The notes under the pieces were generated by a model. That model was given only the letters and a program-made list of their open reading frames with translations, had not been told where the DNA came from and made no database searches. From the NCBI RefSeq assembly GCF_014529535.1, contig NW_023503584.1:62001-126000 (forward strand): DNA of 64,000 nucleotides, given 5' to 3'. Positions 1 through 11,562 of the stretch are shown here, one piece after another. A program made the translations under genes and the position numbers. Positions within the stretch are counted from its first letter, which is position 1; every line of letters starts with the position of its first letter. This DNA is from Bradysia coprophila (Eukaryota; Arthropoda; Insecta; Diptera; Sciaridae).

Positions 1-3000
1 TGACAACTCGAACAACGACAATTTCATCCACAGCAACGTCGCTTACGCGATATTTCATACAAATCGAGCATCGTCGCCTACGCGATTTACACTGAGATAT
101 TATTGAGGTTATGGTTATATGGATGAAATTTGACAATTCATATGGCCTTGGAACAAACCTATGGCAAGATGTGGGTAATATGGTCTTTATATAGTAAAAT
201 GCATGTTAACAAAATTGAAGTACCAGATTTGAAATCTACAGATTTAAAATACTTCGATCGATGGAAGTAATAGACTCGATAATAATACTGGTCATATGCT
301 TGCCGTCTGTAACAGGTTAAAAATCAGAAGTTTGCTTGTTTGGTTCTGTAAAAGATTTTGTTGGCTGACTGAGAACTGGCAGGTTATTACGCGAATTTTC
401 GTAATCTGCAAGTACCTCCTAGTTCGAAGTTCCAACTGCCAGTTTTTTGATATGTAAAATGGGTTTTTCATCTTTCGATGAGTCATATTTGACAATGAAG
501 GATTCAAAATTACACATGATCAGGCCATGACGAAGGTGGGGAAGATAGTACTACGAAGTAGGTCATATCTTTATGCATGTCCATCTCTGACGAATCATAA
601 ACGAAATGGAATATAATCTTTCCATATCATTTCATCATACACTGGTTGATATATGTGTGGCTAGCTACAACAATCGTCAGTTGGCCCAATTAGAAAGTAT
701 GTTCAGTATTTAAGTGTTGTGCAAGAAGTTCTAGTCATTACACCAAATATAAGACTCTGTACCTTTCGATAACTATCCAATCCAGGTATGACTCACTTAG
801 AGTATCTAGAACATAAAGAGCTAGGACTTTACAATGCGTATTTGACTATGCTGGTCCCATGTCACTTTGTGATTAAATGTTGACAATAAGCCACAAAGAT
901 TTTAACAACAATTTCCAAATTGCACAACAGATCGTCCAGTGAAGTCAATAATGCTCAGAATGAAACATGTTTCTCTTTGCTTTTATTTCACTTGTTGATG
1001 ACGAACGATACTTTCCAATAATTCGTTAAAATAAAAACCAAAGCAAAACCGTAACCATAAAGTGTATTGCTCTCATATAGAAGTTGTTACTACACCATAT
1101 AGGTATCATTAGCATATAATAACAACAAAAAAACCAACAACATCGAGCAATAACACAGAGATAAAGAGACGAAAAAAGAACATTTAATTACGCATACATT
1201 CCATGTACGGGCATTTATTATAAATTAATACAAGAAAGAAAGAAATAATGTCATTCACATCATATTGTACCTATAAATGTACATATCTCAACAACAACAA
1301 CAAAAATTCACGGCAACGAGCATAGCAAGAAAATGACTCACAATCTTTTACGAAAAGACTGGCACTTTAAAAGCAAGCAGAAATGATTGAACATCGAAAC
1401 TTTATTGAAATATGATAGGTGAAGAATGTGTTGTGATTGTGAATGTGAACGATGATGAATCAAAGGTCTCTCACACAGTATTGGGTGTATAATACAGACT
1501 AAGAGCTGTTAACATGTTTCTTTTATTTACATTTTGATATCATGTGTCCGCGGTTTTATTGGAAATTTCTATGTTTCATGCAGGGCGAATTGAATCGACA
1601 CGATTTCAGGTTAAACAGAGTTTTGTTGGAACGACTAGCGATTTTTCCAGACTTCTGACAAAATGAATATTTAAAAAAAAAATGGAAATTGTCGCGTTAA
1701 TTCTGCGATGATTCAATTTTAAAGTTATTTTTATCGTCTGTTTTGACGAATCGCAAGTAAATTTGAAGATGGGGAAAAAAAACTGTAACGAACAAACACT
1801 GAAACACCTAAGTACATAAGAGAATACCATACCGTTGACGGTGACTACACATTTAATACTTCATAAAACCTATAGCAAACAAATGTCTTTACTTTACAGT
1901 TTACGGAGCACTTTGTGTTTTGGAAACTTTTGTGTCGTTTGTGTACATTTGCAATAATTCTATGAAACACGGGCGGAGTTCATACGGTCACTAATTCGGC
2001 TATCTAATGAATGTGGACTGGGTAATTGTCTTTAAAATTGAATAGGCACGGTGTGTGCACTCGACCTCATGTCGTTAACGTTATCAAGAGCCCGCAATCA
2101 GAATGGCCGTAAATTTGAGAGAAAATAGAGCTATTGAGCTACATCCAATTGTACGTTTGAAGTAGTGAATTCGTCGGAAGAACGCGCACAAGCCGCGATC
2201 AATTCCCCTGAATCTACTACTTCAAGGTTAATTTAAGTTGGAAAGTATAATGTCGATTAATGGTAGATCACGTCCTCGATTGGACATTTTTATTTTAAAA
2301 AGGAAAATATTTGACTCGCACATTGGAAATGAAAACTTATCTGTTAAAAGCAGCGAGTAAAGACGCTGTAATTTTCGGTGTACGCTCGACAAATTTCATT
2401 TGAGTGCAGAATTTGCAACAGCTGGTCTTTGATCATCTTACGTTCGTGCAATTAATAGCTTAGCAATGCAATTGGCTAGTTAATTGTCGGTTTTCTCCCT
2501 CACATATGTGTGAGTAAATACACGGCTAATTATTATACTATGCTCTAATACATGCAAACAATAGCATGAGCACCAGCTGTTGCAATTCTGCATTTCATAG
2601 AGATTGAACGATTGTATTTCAAAGGAGAAATATTCCTCAATGTGTCTTCATCCAACTAAAATTCGAATAATATTTCAAATCCCCATAAGTGCATTCGCCT
2701 CTGGATGTTTTCCATATTGAATCTAAAGGTCTTGATATCGCGAATTAACTCGGTCAATGGGATCGTTTTCTTTTCATGTACACATCAAAATAGCCGTTTG
2801 ATGTCATGATATTCGTTCAATATTACATGTAATTCCACAAATGGACTGACAAATGTGGAAGGTCACGCTGATTCGTACAGCTTGAAAAATAGATTGAATT
2901 CGTTACAACTACAGTTTCGATATTCAAATGATTTCGTTGTAGCGCCATGATTTTACGATTCATTGTATTCAAATTAAGTTTTTCTGAATTCGTTCGATTA

Positions 3001-4336
3001 TGCAATATCTTTGGATGTATGTATGACCGTTAATTAAGAGATAGATGCTTAGCATTCAATTGATATAAATACGCAATCCATGTCATCCATGTGTCTGAGC
3101 AAAAATCAAATCGTAAAACTAACAAAATATGGCTGAAAAGAGTCACTGTAGTCTCGATAGTTTTCCCATCCAAATTTGAAAGAGTTGTAAACAAAATCGA
3201 AACAAATCCACGGAATGCATTTTCCGAATACAGTATACAGCATCCAGCATGGAAAATGTAAAAATAAACTCCGAACCATTCGCTTTCGAGAGACAGTTTA
3301 ATTTATGTAATTTTCGATTTCAATACGCAGCACAAATTTCCCGTTTAATTCCAAATGGAGCACGTGGCGTCTCTTCCGTTATTTACATTCGCGTGTGCAT
3401 CTGACACTCAATAAAATATGTCACTTTTCCAATTGGTTTGTTTAGAATCGTTGCACTTAACATTCATTTTATGTTATCCATCTGGAGCAGTAAGCATTTT
3501 GAATTGATGAATTAAATTGCTGTCGAGAACATTTCAACGGACAATTGATTCCAATTGATACTATAACAGTCGATCTAATACGGCGATGTTCAAGAAAATG
3601 GAATGATTGGTGAACCTACTAATTTGTAGGGATTGTCTTTCTCTTATTAATTGTTCTAAACAAAAATCAATAAGGAATTGTTCTCGTACCTATCGCAAAT
3701 ATCAGCGATGGCACTGCCCGACGAGTTGATCTTTTACCGAAACAAACTTGTCGACAGCTTTAATCAGCGATAGTTCAGTGAAATATCCCAATCCACAATC
3801 TCTATTCATTATTCAACAAACCAAAGACAAAAGCTCAATCCGCAATCGAAGAGAATTCTTTGTCTAACAATTACTATCATTTGCTATCGACAACTATACG
3901 ACAAAAATCAACGATAGACTATGGTCAGTATTCTCTTATATAACAAAACAATGGTTGGTACTACTGAAGTAAGAGATTTTGTATGTAATCGACATTGTGA
4001 CACTTTAAACAAATGAAGTAACAGATTAAATATGTATTACGATTTACGATGCACCTGTCGTTTCCTAAAAGTTAAACTTCTAGTAACGACAAGCGTATCA
4101 CGACAATAACTGAATCAATTGAATCGCCAATTCAACGTATGTTCATGTATCCGATACAAAATCTTGTACTTCAAGATTTCAACATAGAGTTCAGTCGATT
4201 GTTGCAAAATTTCTCTGTCGTTTTAGATGCCTTGTCTTACGATGGTCTTTCTAATCAAAAACATAATTTTTGTATGCTTCAAGTTCACTGCCATATCAAC
4301 GTAGTCAGTCTAATTCGCATTATTTTCCTGAATAAT
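1..4336. other. Intronic DNA, no gene seen
   Basis: AT-rich DNA left of zipper coding exon 2, presumably inside the next zipper intron because the motor-domain exon that should follow is not found here on the minus strand. The longest open frames are under 80 codons and resemble no protein I know. I see short A/T runs and CAA-type simple repeats near 1100-1310 but no complete transposon with recognisable ends. Confidence 0.6.
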
Positions 4337-5987
4337 CACGGTGGGGTTCAACAAAACTTAAGTAGAGTCGCGAGACCACCTCTTCCTGTTCTTAGTGAGG
4401 GACTCGAGTACTATCAGGAACCACATTCAGTTCGCGGATCCTTCCAGCCGTTTCGGAGAACCGGCACTCATGGCCGTGCGGGACCGATGAGTCAATTTGA
4501 ATACAGATTGTTATCGCAACGGATAGAGGGACTAATTCTAAGCTAATTCGTGTGAAAATGGCTTCCCCCAACAACCTGACCAGCTAAAGTCGAAATTTCG
4601 ACATTTCTAAATCGTGATCCAAGATGAAGAGAGTTTGAAACTATTTGAATGGAAATATTGGTAGAAGATTCCATGCTCTATTAAACACCGATAATGGATT
4701 TTACAAAAATTTGTCTGAATTGTACAATAGTGCCTGATCAGCCTGCAGTCTAAGCTTTGCAACGATACTAGACTTACCATACCAACCTCACAACAAGTAT
4801 ATGGTACGACATTTTGTTTGCAGCAAGGTCACTCTACGACGAAATTTTCAATTTATCATCTAGCTTCAAGTGCCCGTTCCTTTAGGATGAGTGGAATTGT
4901 TATGAGGGATTTTTTTGAAAGTGGACCAGGCTCCGTCGGAGCTATTTTTTCGCGGCGGTTTGTTCATATGCCCAGATAGCCCTTGGCCCCAATAGTACAA
5001 AACCGCTGTCGTTTAATTTTCATATTTGCGTCTTGGCCGGTGGTGAAGGTGCAAAAGTCGAAAAAAGGGTGTTTTCATACGTGATTTACTGCCGCTACAG
5101 ACAATGGACACACATGTGTGGCGGCTTGTTGGATAGGTACTGTCCAGGAGAACCGGGGCAAGCATAGATATCTTACATGTTCTGTGCCATTGTTCGAAAA
5201 TAACAAAAATATTGTGTCAGTCAAAGGCCGTAAATTTTGATGAACTTTAAAAGGTGATATCTCGCACCTGGAGAATGTTTATGGTTAGATCATTGGATGC
5301 AGACATCAAAAACAGCATAACTCGTGTATTTTTCTAAAATCAATATTTTGCTTTCGAGTGAAGGAAGACATTTGCTGCATACCCAAAAAAGTATCCTGAA
5401 ACTTTTTACTTCTATGGCAATTGAGGTATAATTGTAGAGCTGGGTTAAGCCTCTATCAGGGCAGCCACTGATCTGTACAACAACAGTCACCAGGTACAAA
5501 ATATCACCTAATAAAGCTCATCAAAATTTCCGGCCTTTGACTGATACATACTTTTTGTTATTTTTGAATAGTGCTTGAGTACACATTTGATATCTGTCTT
5601 TGCCCCGGGTCTCCTGGACAGTACCTATCCAACGAGCCACCACACATGTGTGTCCATCGTCTGCAGCGGCAGTAAATCACGTATAAAAAACACCATTTTT
5701 CGACTTTTGCACCTTCACCACCAGCCAAGACGCAAACATGAAAATTAAACGACTGCGGTTTTGGACTATTGGGACCAAGGGCTATCTGGGCATATGAACA
5801 AAACGTCGCAAAGAAGTAGCTCCGACGGAGCCTGGTCCACTTTCAAAAAAATCCCTCTATCCATTCTTCATAAATAAGTGGTTTACGTTATTTGAAGCAA
5901 TTCTTACATTAATTCCTCAATAAGAACATGAAGAAAAATCGGAGGTGGTCTTGCGACTCTATTTAAGTTTTGTTCAACCCCACCGTG
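4337..5987. mobile_element. Chapaev/CMC-like foldback element (copy E1)
   Basis: Ends are CACGGTGGGGTTCAAC on the left and the reverse complement GTTGAACCCCACCGTG on the right, followed inward on both sides by an inverted ACTTAAGTAGAGTCGC-type segment. It is related over both arms to copy E2 at 26974-28559. Flanks are TAAT and TAGG, so a clean target-site duplication is not visible for this copy, whereas two others in the window have 4-bp duplications. 4-bp duplications and CAC termini are known for Chapaev/CMC DNA transposons; the assignment is an inference. No transposase is encoded, so it is non-autonomous. A second element is nested at 4904-5857. Confidence 0.75.
4904..5857. mobile_element. 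Nested long-TIR element with TAT duplication
   Basis: Starts GAGGGATTTTTTTGAAAG and ends with the inverse, with long inverted arms (the sequences around 4904-5210 and 5560-5857 are near mirror images, including CCGTCGGAGC and the ACACATGTGTG segment). It is flanked by TAT at 4901-4903 and 5858-5860. The paralogous element E2 has the uninterrupted site (GAATTGTTATCCATTC near 27558-27573), which proves both borders and the 3-bp duplication. A 3-bp duplication fits PIF/Harbinger or CACTA-type elements, but the termini are not diagnostic, so the superfamily is left open. No transposase frame. Confidence 0.8.
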
Positions 5988-6896
5988 TAGGACGTTATAA
6001 CACAACTGCACTTCGATCGAATGTATTTAACGGCTGGTAATATTGCAGTCCGATTCTACAAAAAAGGACGAAAGTTTCTATCGTTTCGAAAACAATTCGC
6101 ATTTAAACCATTCATCATTCAAATTTCACTTCCGGTCTTCAACGGAATAACATTTTTCTCTAAAATATGAAAAGAAGTCATCGAAATTCTTGTTCCGCGT
6201 TGATTTCAAAATTCACTTTAAACGACGTTTACTCACGTCGTCAGGAGAGTTTCGGTTGCGTTTTTTGTTTTCTTTTAATTTTTATGATGGAAATTTTCTG
6301 CATTTATGACTAATAGCGGTGGAACAAGCATTCTTTCTCGGCTTTTTCGTTACCACTGGACAAGTCATCAGCCGTTTAATTTTATTTTTTTGAATAATGC
6401 AAAGGTTTCATAACGGAAAACGATTCAGATTATTTTCGTAAAAATTGTTGTTCTCTCGTTGTTCTCGGAATTGAAATGCTTGCGAATGAATGAAAGAAAA
6501 GAGGCGAAAGAAACTAAATAAGAAAAGAAATCGTTTCAGTGACCTTGTGTAATATACACAAAAATCGACATCTTGTACGGATTTACACGGTCTAATCTTA
6601 AAATGGAGTAAATAAACAAAACAACAAAGCAACAAAATTAAACCGAATGTTTTTTCTGAAGACATCGTCGCAATAAAATTACATGATGATCAAGGCAGAA
6701 GAGTGAATTTTTTGTACGAAACGAAAAATTCATCATCTACTCAACTGTGTAAACAATTCCTCTTCATTTAGCAGTTAACTGAAAATAGCTCGCCACTTGC
6801 TCGAATAATAATTATTTCGTCAAGTCTCAACTCACAAAGAAAACTGAGTTCATTGAAACAAAAATTAAAATTTTTTAGCGATTTGTTTGTACTTAC
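5988..6896. other. Intronic DNA, no gene seen
   Basis: Lies between element E1 and zipper coding exon 2 (minus strand), so it is zipper intron sequence just downstream of the exon-2 donor. Nothing coding or structured was recognised. Confidence 0.55.
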
Positions 6897-7118
6897 ATAT
6901 ATTAGACCCGAATAGTATCTGTCCTTAATGTTGTGTAGAACAGACGCTTCGTTCAAGCAGGTTAATTCGGCCATATCCTCCACTTTGTCGAATTTCGGCG
7001 GATTCATTTTTTGGATATCATCTCGAAGTATCTTAACACGTTTGCCAGTTTCGGCCAATTCCACTTCGACCTCATCACCGTCACCGGTTTCTTTTTTAAT
7101 GCTGGCAGCAACAAACCC
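6897..7118 (-). CDS. zip: Non-muscle myosin II heavy chain (zipper), coding exon 2
   Basis: Seventy-four codons, residues 48-121 of the protein, continuing exactly in phase 0 from the exon at 22780-22920. It begins [18 protein letters not shown] and ends at DRYYSGLIY. This covers the rest of the N-terminal SH3-like domain and the start of the motor domain ([37 protein letters not shown]), which I recognise as near identical to Drosophila Zipper. The acceptor (minus strand) is TTCGAATTACAG before 7118 and the donor is GTAAGTAC after 6897. The product is the force-generating heavy chain of cytoplasmic myosin II in cytokinesis, cell sheet movement and dorsal closure. Next to the Drosophila sequence as I remember it, a TGDG segment sits in the loop after ASIKKE. 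The following exon (P-loop, etc.) is not in the window, so the gene runs off the left edge. Confidence 0.97.
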
Positions 7119-8052
7119 CTGTAATTCGAAGAAAAAACATTGATTAGCTAAATGCACACAAATTAAATCGATTCGTACTAATTGCGTAAATTACGACCGA
7201 ACAATTGCTTTAATATGAAAGCAACCAAATTGAATGGGTTGCCTTTAAACTGGGTGAGAGAACATGGTTAAAATATGCAATGCGGCTCAATGACTCGTGT
7301 ATACCCATCATCGCATGCGGCACATTATTCAAGCGAAATTAATCTTATGGACATCAATTTTACGCTCAATCACAATATTGTTGGCGTATGATTACTTCGT
7401 TTGAGGCCCGCAGCAGTGAGTATGTGTGTACAATAAAAGCAAAGTGATAGGTGAAAAAATGTACAATTTTCGATTTCAATAATTTGCAGATTATGTTCGC
7501 ATCAGTTACACGGGAAACCTTTTACCATTTGATGGTATAACATGCGCTGATGATGTGCTCTCAAAATCTATTATTCAGATTGTTTTAACTTTAAACTAAA
7601 TAAAACGAAACCATTCTTGAATTTTCCTTCGTACTGGTTTATGCATATTATGCAAGCCTCCCTAGCCTCCCTAGTTAGTCTGGAAGGGATTAGTGTCGAC
7701 GTTTATGTTCATTTAATTTTCAAAGCAATTATCAACTATTCTGCAAGTGTGGTATAGTCATCTACGTCGATTGAAAAACACAATTACTGTTTCGGAGTCT
7801 TGGAACCATGAGCTATACTCTGGTATTTCATTGGAGTAAAATTCCTTGTCGTAAAATTTCATTATTTTTCTTTAGGCACCAAGTTTTTTGCAGCGACATC
7901 TTTCAATCCCTTGATAGAGCTGTGATAGGAACGATAATCATAATACAGAATGTCTCATTGTACGGTGGCGCTACAAGTCTTCGAGCACGTCAGCGGTCAG
8001 ACTCTTATAGTTCTTTCATTCATAAAAAGAAGTTGAACAGTAAAAGAACACT

Positions 8053-8170
8053 GCAGTCAGAGGCAGTGAAATTTCAGGACGAATTTGATCTAGTTGTTTT
8101 TCAGCTGATCCACACAATTAAAACTGTTTATACGGTTTTACCACCACCACGTGCGAGCGTGCTGAGATAA
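8053..8170. mobile_element. Half copy of the TA-flanked CAGCTG MITE family
   Basis: Contains the family pattern CAGTGAAATTTC, GAATTTGATC, TTTTTCAGCTGATCCACAC and a TTTTACCACCACCACG segment like the centres of the complete copies at 11178-11367 and 31148-31373, but lacks the inverted right half. Interpreted as a truncated copy. Confidence 0.5.
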
Positions 8171-8238
8171 AATATCTTTCAAAAATACCATTTTCCTACC
8201 ATACTTTCACATTCACGGCCATTGCCTGTTTTTCCTTA

Positions 8239-9185
8239 TAGTCCGGACGCTTGTGCCACGAAAAGTGGCTCTGTGGGATTCGAGGTTTTAAGATTTTTTG
8301 TGAATGGATTCTGATAGAGTATCAAAAGTTGTAGAACTAAATTTTTTTCTTGAGGTCGATGAACCGGTATTACCGGTAAAATTACCGTTTTAGTGTAAAA
8401 CTAAGAATCGCTATAACTGGAGATAGAAGTGACTTTGTTCGAATTTCTTTTTTTTTTGTTAGAAAAGTACATTAATTACCTAAGTTTTATGGAAGAACTT
8501 TTTTTTGGAAAAACAAAATGGCGGAAATATGACCATTTTCCGTAGAAACTACACACAAAAAACCGATAACTTTGACGCCATTTTTGGCCGGTGTCTTACG
8601 AACGGATTTCGTGTAAGTAGGCTCATTCGACAGGTACAGGTCTCAAACTACAGCCAAAAAAGTTCCGAAAGTGATAAAAAAAATTTGCCCGGGATATTGA
8701 GCGAAAAGTGAGGTTAATACACAATCAGATTTTTATTGCACCAAATTACACTCTTTCCTTTCGATTTTCGAGACATTTAAATTTGAAATGAGCCGGAAAA
8801 CGACAGAAAATTGTAGTACTAACGTTAATACGTCCGAAACAATGCATAACAATTTTTCTGATTAATGAGCCTACTTACACGAAACCCGTTCGTAAGACAC
8901 CGGCCAAAAATGGCGTCAAAGTTAGCGGTTTCTTTTTGTGTAGTGTATACGGAAAATGATCATATTTCCGCCATTTTGTTTTTCCAAAAAAAAAAAAGAA
9001 ATCCGAACAAAATCTTTTCTATCTCCAGTCATAGCGATTCTTAGTTTTACACTAAAACGGTAATTTTACCGGTTATACCGGTTCATCGACCTCAAGAAAT
9101 AACAACTTTTAATACTCTATCAGAATCCATTCACAAAAAATCTTAAAACCTCGAATCCCACAGGATGACACAAGCGTCTGTACTA
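8239..9185. mobile_element. Long-TIR foldback element, possible PIF/Harbinger
   Basis: Near-mirror arms: GGACGCTTGTG and CTGTGGGATTCGAGG near 8244-8287 reappear inverted near 9146-9181, and GGCCGGTGTCTTACGAACGG (8587-8606) reappears inverted at 8886-8905. The outermost match TAGT(C/A)C(G/A)GACGCTTGTG is flanked by TTA at 8236-8238 and 9186-9188. A TTA duplication is the classic Harbinger target, so that assignment is plausible but not proven. About 30 bp inside the left arm is unmatched on the right. No transposase frame. Confidence 0.65.
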
Positions 9186-11177
9186 TTATCCCAGAGTTAA
9201 ATTTTAAAGAAGAGGCAAGAGGCTGATACATTTACTCAAGTTAACCTTCTCGCAACTGATATTCATTTCTTATCGACAAAGAAGAGAATAAGAAGCGATG
9301 AAGTCTCGTTCTTTGCGAAATATTGCACCATATCCTCCCCATACACTTCGGTCGAACATTACAACAAACGTTATACTGAAACCCTAACGGCCCAAAGAAA
9401 AGCGGAAAGAATGCTTAATACGTGAATCGTTGAATCCTAACTCGTGGTAGACGTAAAGAAAGCAATTCTTAGGCTGTCTGATTTTGAAAATTAAATAAAA
9501 TTTGAAGTCAAAACAAATGTGGAATTTCGCGAAAATATTCGCTTCAATGTGCAAGAAAATGTGTGAGGAAATTGAAAGCAGCATTGAATGTAAATGTTAA
9601 TGGGAGAGTGTCGAGTCAGCGGAAAATTTAATAAAATTCAATTTGTATTTACATTAAAAAGTGTATATCGGTTGAGAGAGAGAGAGGTAGACAAGGAATG
9701 CATTCGGTGATGTGAGTCATGCATTATTACATTAAGATGTTATCCCCTGTAATTAAATTTCGTTTCCTTGTTCTTATGGTTCGCGGCATATTTTTTTTGT
9801 CGTTGGTGGAACCGTATACAACACACTCTTCGTGACAGTAAAAATCTATGAGTACATCAACAACATGCTAATAGCTTTCTGTGTTCTGTTAACTTGATGA
9901 GTCGTACTTATTTATTGTTTGTTATATATTCTCGTGCATCAGTCTGTTCGTCGTTATGTTTAGACAAAAAAAAAAATAGAAAAAACATTCGCACATATGT
10001 GACCACCGCCGACAAGTTTTCTACGATTACGTAATCATTTGCCATCGGTTGTCCACATTTGCAGCCGTTAAAAAAAGAGTCAAGACGAACATTAAAGACG
10101 AAAAAACAAATTTCATAAACTGCGATGTACAGAAAACAATTGCGAAAATAACATCGCGCTCATAATGTTTAAACCGCAAAACCATTTCATGATTCGAATT
10201 TGTTTCGTTTGTTTCAATGTTCGTACAGTTGTTTGAGCTTCGTTTATTAAAATTCAAATGTGTTATCGTTACCTTTCTGAGTAAATGCTTATCAGATAAA
10301 TTTGTCAAGGTTGTGTAATACATACATTGCGATAGGTGAGTGTATGCACCGAACATTTACAACCATCATACGGCCGTGTACGGTAAATTAACCGAAAAAT
10401 ATAAAAACATTCGTAATTTGAATTTTGAATTGAATTTTCCGTTTTAATTATACCTTTGATCGGATATCGAAATAAAAATAATAAAAAAAAACAACAAAAT
10501 TGTGAGCAACGAATTCTTCAGAAATGTGATGATGTCATTTGAAAGAGTTTCATTTGAGTAATTTCTTCTTTTCCAAAAAATGTTTTTCTTCTTCTTCATA
10601 CAATTCAACGGTAAGGTAAGCGTACCAATCCTCGGTCAAGAATGAGTCCTCTGGCACCTATTGTTCTTTTAATCATTTTTTTTCTATGAAAATGAGGGAA
10701 CAATAGTTGTCGGACTACTCCTGCTTATCCGAATATTGGCACGCTTACCCTATTCCCACATTAAAGACGCACGGGATCCAGATACAAATTTTAGAAATAA
10801 ATAAATAGACAAAAAAAAACCTGCAATGGAATAGCATGTACCTATGAATGTATAATCAAATGAAAAGAATAAAACGAAATAACGACCTTGACTCCACCGC
10901 GCGATCACAAAAAAAAATTCTAACTCGTTTTCATTCATTCTTTTCAATATTCCATCTCAGAGCGGATTCCACGTACCGAAAAATTCAAATGGTTTCACAT
11001 TTTTAACCGTCTTTTCGGCATGCTAAGCGGGATGAACAAGATTGTTTCAAAAGACGAAGAAAAATTAGGTGTGCATGTAATGAAAGATTTACGTATGGAG
11101 AGAAGGAATTCGCCTCTATCTGTCAAGCCCGTTTTTCACTGAACCGATTAAAAAAAAATAATTTTCCAGACCAGTTA
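9186..11177. other. Intronic DNA with a short GA repeat
   Basis: No coding region recognised. A short GAGAGAGAGAGAG run sits near 9673-9686. The rest is unstructured AT-rich zipper intron sequence. Confidence 0.5.
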
Positions 11178-11367
11178 CAGGGGACGTCAGTGATCTTTAG
11201 ACATGTATCTTTTTCAGATGTTTTTCAGCTGGTCCACTCATACCTATTTATTTGTACACACACGCGTGGTAGTGGTAAAACCGTTTAGAGTAGTTTCGTT
11301 TGTTTGAGTGTAGCAGCTGAAAAACAGCTGAATCAAATTCATGTCTACATTCCACTGACGTCCCCTG
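11178..11367. mobile_element. Complete TA-flanked MITE (CAGGGGACGTCAGTG ends)
   Basis: 190 bp with terminal inverted repeats CAGGGGACGTCAGTG / CACTGACGTCCCCTG, flanked by TA on both sides (11176-11177 and 11368-11369), the hallmark of Tc1/mariner-type insertion. Subterminal CAGCTG...GTCCACTCATAC is shared with the copies at 16861-17051, 18757-18957, 31148-31373 and 37279-37457. No coding capacity. Confidence 0.85.
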
Positions 11368-11562
11368 TACATCAATTGAGGGCATTTTCTGTTTTTTATC
11401 TGTTACTGAGACTTTATTTACGTAGATAAACATGAAATACAACAGCGCTCTGAAATGACAATCAGACAGAGACAAGGTATTCAAATCATGTCTCTATCGC
11501 CTGATCTATTTTACCTTTGAACAGAATCTCAGAATTTATTTTGACTATCTAAAGCTTTTAAA

